Shown here piece after piece: positions 56,341 to 59,803 of a DNA stretch of 59,803 nt. The notes beneath the pieces are model-generated. The model was not told the DNA's origin. It made no database searches and was given only the letters and a program-made list of their open reading frames with translations. Source of the stretch: Ruminococcaceae bacterium UBA1375 (GTDB taxonomy: Bacteria; Bacillota; Clostridia; Oscillospirales; Ruminococcaceae); the NCBI GenBank assembly GCA_002305795.1, contig DBRF01000015.1:1-59803 (forward strand), read 5' to 3'. Numbering within the stretch: position 1 is the stretch's first letter; every line of letters begins with the position of its first letter. The position numbers were made by a program, and so were the translations under genes.

Positions 56341-57181
56341 GGTGATTCACCACCACGTTATATCCTTTTTCCAACAGGTGCTTGTACAGCTTTTCCGCAA
56401 AGGTCACCGAACGGTGATGCCCGCCGGTGCAGCCGAAGGCCACCACCAGCTGGCTCTTACCCTCGTTGACGTACAGAGGCACCAAGTAATCAATCAAATC
56501 CTCAATCTTCCCGTAAAGGGTCCGGGACTGCTCCCAGCTCATCACATATTCACTGACGGGGGCGTCAATGCCGGTAAGGAGCTTTAACTCCTTGATATAA
56601 AAGGGGTTGGGCAGGCAGCGCACATCAAACATCAAGTCCGCCTCCGCAGGGGAGCCATTTTTGAAACCGAAGGACATACAATTGATCAGCATCCCGTTTT
56701 TGGTGTTCTCCCGGAACATATCCATCAGCTTGCTGCGCAGCTGGGCGGAAGTAAGGTGGGTGGTATCCACCACATAATCCGCCATGCTGCGGGCCTGCCG
56801 CAGCAGTTCCCGGTCCCGGACAATAGCCTGCTCCACCGAAGGGTGCTGGCGGCTGACCAGGGGGTGTTTGCGGCGGGTTTCCTTATAGCGGTGCATCAGG
56901 GTGGCGTTATCGCAGTCCAGAAACAGCATCCGGTAAGAAATCTTCTGTTTCCGGCACTCCTCCAGCTGTCCCGGCAGGGTCTCCATCAGCCGCCCGCCCC
57001 GGGAATCCACCGTCACCGCCAGGCGCTGAATGCTATCCCCGCTGCGGCTGGCCAGCACGGCAAAGGTGGAAAGCAGGTTGGGGGGAAGGTTGTCGATGCA
57101 GTAAAAGCCCATATCCTCCAACGCTTCAATGGCCCGGGACTTCCCGGCGCCGGACATCCCGGTAATAATCAAAAGATCCAT
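56324..57181 (-). CDS. rapZ: RNase adapter protein RapZ (YvcJ-type nucleotide-binding protein)
   Basis: 285 aa. P-loop GMSGAGKS at residues 8-15, Walker-B-like RMLFLDCD, and the conserved C-terminal GCTGGHHRSV. In E. coli RapZ guides RNase E to the GlmZ sRNA; in Bacillus YvcJ hydrolyses GTP and affects competence. ATG at 57181 with AGGAGGG upstream. The yvcK gene that often sits between rapZ and whiA is absent here. Confidence 0.95.
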   Translation of the reverse strand: MDLLIITGMSGAGKSRAIEALEDMGFYCIDNLPPNLLSTFAVLASRSGDSIQRLAVTVDSRGGRLMETLPGQLEECRKQKISYRMLFLDCDNATLMHRYKETRRKHPLVSRQHPSVEQAIVRDRELLRQARSMADYVVDTTHLTSAQLRSKLMDMFRENTKNGMLINCMSFGFKNGSPAEADLMFDVRCLPNPFYIKELKLLTGIDAPVSEYVMSWEQSRTLYGKIEDLIDYLVPLYVNEGKSQLVVAFGCTGGHHRSVTFAEKLYKHLLEKGYNVVVNHRDIAK

Positions 57182-57200
57182 GGGCGTTACCCTCCTTTTC

Positions 57201-58097
57201 TCAGTCGATCTTTTTGACTTCGCATTCCAGGGAAAAACCGGTCTGTATCCGCACCGTTTTCTGCACCAGGGCAATCAATTCCTCCACGTCCTTGCAGGTG
57301 GCGTGGTCGTAGTTGATTAAAAAGCCGCTGTGCTTGGGGCTGACCATAGCTCCACCCACCCGCTGGCCTTTCAGACCGCACTCTTCAATCAAGGCGGCGG
57401 CGTAAGCCCCCTGGGGGCGCTTGAAGGTGCTGCCGGCGCTGGGGTATTCCAAGGGCTGCTTTTCCTTGCGGCGGCCCAAAATATCCTCCATCTTCGTCTG
57501 GATTTCCTCCCTGTTACCGGGAGAAAGGCGAAACACCGCCTGAATCAGCACCCCGGTTTGGTGCTGCAAGGCACTGGTGCGGTAGCCCATTTGCAAATCC
57601 TCCAGGGTCAGTTCCCGGATATTGCCCCGCAAATCCATCACCTGGACGTATTCCAGCACGTCCTTCATCTCCCCGCCGTAGGCCCCGGCGTTCATGTACA
57701 CCGCCCCGCCGATGCTGCCGGGGATGCCGTAGGCAAATTCCAAGCCGGTCAAGCTCAGCTCCGCAGCTTTTTTACACAGAGCGGCAAGCTGGGCGCCCCC
57801 ACCGGCAATCAGTTTATTCTCCACAGACTGAATCTGGGCAAACTCCCCGGACAGGCGGATTACCACCATCTGGGTGCCCTGGTCGCTGACCAGCAGGTTG
57901 CTGCCGTTGCCGATGACCAAAAATTCCTGTTGCATCTTCCGCAGGGCGTTGAGCAGAACTGAGAGCTGTTCCCGATTTTCCGGAAGGACATAAAGGGGAC
58001 AAGGTCCTCCGATTTTAAAGGTGGTATGGTTGGACAGGGGCTCCTGTTCCCGATAAGGAATCCGGTTTTGTGTGAGCAGGGCTTTGAGTTGTTTCAT
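57201..58097 (-). CDS. murB: UDP-N-acetylenolpyruvoylglucosamine reductase
   Basis: 298 aa, the short type II form of Gram-positives. Reduces enolpyruvyl-UDP-GlcNAc with NADPH to UDP-MurNAc. FAD site FLVIGNGSNLLVSD, YGIPGSIGGAVYMNAGAYGG, catalytic Ser in YPSAGSTFKRP and the final Glu region GFSLECEVKKID. ATG at 58097 chosen because GGGAGG lies 8 bases upstream. First gene of murB-rapZ-whiA-dnaE. Confidence 0.97.
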   Translation of the reverse strand: MKQLKALLTQNRIPYREQEPLSNHTTFKIGGPCPLYVLPENREQLSVLLNALRKMQQEFLVIGNGSNLLVSDQGTQMVVIRLSGEFAQIQSVENKLIAGGGAQLAALCKKAAELSLTGLEFAYGIPGSIGGAVYMNAGAYGGEMKDVLEYVQVMDLRGNIRELTLEDLQMGYRTSALQHQTGVLIQAVFRLSPGNREEIQTKMEDILGRRKEKQPLEYPSAGSTFKRPQGAYAAALIEECGLKGQRVGGAMVSPKHSGFLINYDHATCKDVEELIALVQKTVRIQTGFSLECEVKKID

Positions 58098-58143
58098 TGT
58101 ATGTCCTCCCGGCGTTGTTGATTTTGAAATTGGCATTTCCAAC

Positions 58144-58210
58144 GGTTCCCCCGGTTTGCGCCGCAGGACGAAGCTGCCGGCGGGATGTTTCACCGGCCAA
58201 AAGGGGAATC
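58144..58210. repeat. possible divergent relative of the 49.2-49.5 kb repeats
   Basis: Between the murB start and its promoter, GGTTCCCC (58144-58151) can pair with GGGGAATC (58203-58210), enclosing GCCGG/CCGGC (58176-58180 with 58193-58197). Layout recalls the cloverleaf repeats, but inner stem one is weak. If transcribed it forms the murB leader. Confidence 0.35.
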
Positions 58211-58237
58211 GCCGGCATCGGTTGGGGTTCTGTTTCT

Positions 58238-58266
58238 AGTATAGCATATTTTAAGGGAAATTACTA
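58238..58266 (-). promoter_or_regulatory. promoter of the murB operon
   Basis: Minus-strand extended -10 TGCTATACT (58238-58246) with a weak TAGTAA (58261-58266) at 17-bp spacing. Leader of about 135 bases. Confidence 0.6.
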
Positions 58267-58330
58267 CCATACGGGGCCTGTGCCTGAAAACAAAATACCC
58301 ATCCATTTTACCAGCATTTCCGGCAGGCGA

Positions 58331-58359
58331 TTGAAAGAACCTTTCCGGTATGCTATACT
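58331..58359 (+). promoter_or_regulatory. promoter of the radical SAM gene
   Basis: TTGAAA (58331-58336), 17-bp spacer ending TGC, TATACT (58354-58359). Divergent from the murB promoter, which has the same ATGCTATACT core. Confidence 0.8.
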
Positions 58360-58388
58360 ACCAAAAAACAAGCCGAAGGAGCAGGATT

Positions 58389-59357
58389 ATGGTCAACCCT
58401 TTCCCTTACACCCTGGACAACAAGCGCTATCACACCCAAAACTACGAATTGCGGAAAATCTTCGGGGAAAAAGTCTGCAAAATCAGCCTGGACGGCGGAT
58501 TCACCTGCCCCAACCTGGACGGCACCAAGGGGGTCGGGGGCTGCACCTACTGTTCCGGTCGGGGCAGCGGGGATTTCACCCAAAGCGCCCTGCTGCCCAT
58601 TGAGGAACAGTGGAGGATCCAGCAGGAAAAGATGTACCAAAAATGGCCGGGCAGCGGGTGCATTGCCTATTTCCAGGCCCACACCAACACCTACGCTCCC
58701 CTATCCCGGCTCAAAGAGCTGTACGAAACCGCCTTGGCTCAGCCAAACTGCGTGGGGCTGGACATTGCCACCCGGGCGGACTGCCTCAGCCAAGAGGTCT
58801 GTGACTATCTGGCCCAGCTCAACCGCCGGTGCTGGCTGTTGGTGGAACTGGGGCTGCAATCCACCTTTGACGACACCGGGGAAAGAATCAACCGCTGCCA
58901 CAGCTACGCCGACTTTTTGGAAGGGTATGCCCGGCTGAAGCAGCGTGGCATCCGGGTGTGCATCCATCTCATCAACGGCCTGCCGGGGGAAAACCACCGG
59001 CGGATGGTGGAAAATGTAAGGCGGATTTCCCATCTCGGCATGTATGCGGTGAAGCTCCACCTGTTGTACTTCCTAAAAGGCACCCAAATGGCGGAGGAGT
59101 ACCGCCAAGGCAGGGTGCAGATGATGAGCCGGGAGGAGTACGTCCAGGTGGTGTGCGACCAGCTGGAGCTGCTGCCCCCTGAAACGGTCATTCACCGCCT
59201 CACCGGGGACGGGAAAAAGGAAGACCTAATAGGGCCACTTTGGAGTTTAAAGAAATTCTGCGTCCTCAACGAAATCGACAAAGAGCTGGTGCGGCGGGAC
59301 AGCTGGCAGGGAAAAAACTATTCCGCCGGGGAAAGGGAAAAACTCGGAGGCTTTTAG
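58389..59357 (+). CDS. TIGR01212-type radical SAM protein, YtqA family
   Basis: 322 aa. The [4Fe-4S]/SAM site has Cys40, Cys52 and Cys55 in TCPNLDGTKGVGGCTYCSGR, the wide first spacing seen in YtqA/YhcC proteins rather than plain CxxxCxxC. Further family blocks: CIAYFQAHTNTYAPL, LDIATRADCLS, LVELGLQS, HLINGLPGE and KLHLLYFLKGT. In Bacillus YtqA is encoded next to YtqB (MnmM) and has been linked to the carboxymethyl/aminomethyl wobble-uridine pathway of tRNA; here mnmM is 49 kb away. ATG at 58389 with AAGGAG upstream; an in-frame start at 58350 overlaps the promoter. Confidence 0.92.
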   Translation: MVNPFPYTLDNKRYHTQNYELRKIFGEKVCKISLDGGFTCPNLDGTKGVGGCTYCSGRGSGDFTQSALLPIEEQWRIQQEKMYQKWPGSGCIAYFQAHTNTYAPLSRLKELYETALAQPNCVGLDIATRADCLSQEVCDYLAQLNRRCWLLVELGLQSTFDDTGERINRCHSYADFLEGYARLKQRGIRVCIHLINGLPGENHRRMVENVRRISHLGMYAVKLHLLYFLKGTQMAEEYRQGRVQMMSREEYVQVVCDQLELLPPETVIHRLTGDGKKEDLIGPLWSLKKFCVLNEIDKELVRRDSWQGKNYSAGEREKLGGF

Positions 59358-59432
59358 TTTAGGATTTTCTTTGCTTTTGGTCTTTTCTGTGGGAAGGCAG
59401 GCTTGGGCATGCTTCGGTTTGTCGAAAAGGTA

Positions 59433-59491
59433 CCGGATGGTTCCAGCTCGACCCGCCCTCGGCTCTACACCGTTGGGCGGGCGGATTCCGG
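59433..59491. repeat. intergenic hairpin after the radical SAM gene
   Basis: CCGGA (59433-59437) pairs with TCCGG (59487-59491) around CCCGCCC/GGGCGGG (59452-59458 with 59475-59481). Contains the CCGTTGGG string also found at the start of the 49.4 kb repeat. Not followed by a T run. Confidence 0.4.
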
Positions 59492-59560
59492 CTTATTATT
59501 TCCACAACTTTTTTCAAACAATTAGGCAAAAGAAAGAGTTTTAGGATAAAACAATTTTCA

Positions 59561-59632
59561 TTGCGGGGGCTTTGCCCCCTGCGCCCCCACCAGCCTTTAA
59601 AAAGGCTGGACCTAAACTTTACTTTTACTACA
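59561..59632. repeat. intergenic double-hairpin repeat element
   Basis: GGGGGC-TTT-GCCCCC (59565-59579) then CCAGCCTTT/AAAGGCTGG (59590-59609) and CCTAAACTTTAC. The arrangement GGGGGC hairpin, CCCCCACC spacer, A/T-looped hairpin, GACCTAAACTTT is one I recall as a dispersed intergenic element of Clostridia genomes. A single copy is in this window, so this is from memory, not shown here. Confidence 0.5.
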
Positions 59633-59637
59633 ATCTA

Positions 59638-59657
59638 AGGCAGGCTTCGGCCTGCCT
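59638..59657 (+). terminator. intrinsic terminator
   Basis: AGGCAGGC-TTCG-GCCTGCCT, a perfect 8-bp stem with a UUCG tetraloop, followed by AATTTTTATT. It may end the radical SAM transcript and insulate the next gene. Confidence 0.85.
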
Positions 59658-59717
59658 AATTTTTATTCGATTTCTTGTAAAAAATTCACAAAAATTAAGT
59701 TAAATTCCTTTTCTCTC

Positions 59718-59803
59718 TTGGTATTTAACGAAATATCTGTCATAATGAAACAAAGAACACCCTGGGGCTTTGAAACACGTTATCATCAAGAGAAAGGAAG
59801 ACA
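59718..59803 (+). promoter_or_regulatory. promoter and ribosome binding site of a gene starting past the right edge
   Basis: TTGGTA (59718-59723), 17-bp spacer, CATAAT (59741-59746). The window ends in GAGAAAGGAAGACA, a ribosome binding site placed for a start codon within the next few bases. Confidence 0.6.

Overview
The window looks like chromosomal DNA of an anaerobic Gram-positive bacterium of class Clostridia, probably the Oscillospiraceae/Ruminococcaceae group (inference). The reasons are the gene order murB-rapZ-whiA-dnaE-pfkA, the gatCAB operon behind ligA, a Tyr T-box, strong AGGAGG-type ribosome binding sites, consensus sigma-A promoters with 17-bp spacers, a Spo0A-like effector domain, GGGtGRT and DUF3737 proteins, and moderately GC-rich genes between AT-rich gaps. 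No prophage, plasmid, CRISPR array or rRNA operon was seen.

Layout. 0.3-12.3 kb is an envelope and signalling region: a sugar transferase, a VanZ-like and a CNNM/CorC membrane protein (the latter behind a structured, terminator-containing leader), a Spo0A-like regulator with a degenerate receiver, and two divergent OmpR-type two-component systems, each followed by its own D,D-carboxypeptidase (VanY type on the left, DacA type on the right). mnmM lies between the two systems. 12.4-16 kb holds an orphan oligopeptide-binding lipoprotein, a Nudix hydrolase and a LytTR regulator whose sensor gene was cut off by a decayed insertion sequence. 16-23 kb has tRNA-Leu(CAG), an acetyltransferase, a large solitary type IIG-like DNA methyltransferase, gapA and an atypical HATPase sensor. 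23-28 kb is a tightly overlapping operon prmA-LRR protein-VWA protein-MoxR ATPase. 28.7-34.6 kb carries glyQS, an unusual HTH-aminotransferase fusion with its own repeated operator, the NifU-like/GGGtGRT pair and a lipoprotein. 34.7-44 kb has galU, T-box-controlled tyrS, a BlaI-type repressor, DUF3737, pnp, rpsO, a tiny exported protein and an M56/BlaR1-like protease. 44-58 kb is housekeeping: ligA-gatC-gatA-gatB, a DUF2974 hydrolase, pfkA, and murB-rapZ-whiA-dnaE. The right end has a YtqA-type radical SAM gene, intergenic repeats and the promoter of a gene that starts just past the edge.

The strongest candidates for new biology are the HTH-AlaA fusion with three 12-bp operator copies, the MoxR/VWA/LRR triad, the unidentified leader RNA upstream of the CorC-like gene, a 17-bp hairpin that buries the VanY ribosome binding site, and a block of cloverleaf-like repeats at 49.2-49.5 kb whose stems covary between copies. 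All functional calls rest on motif recognition by eye; no database search was run.
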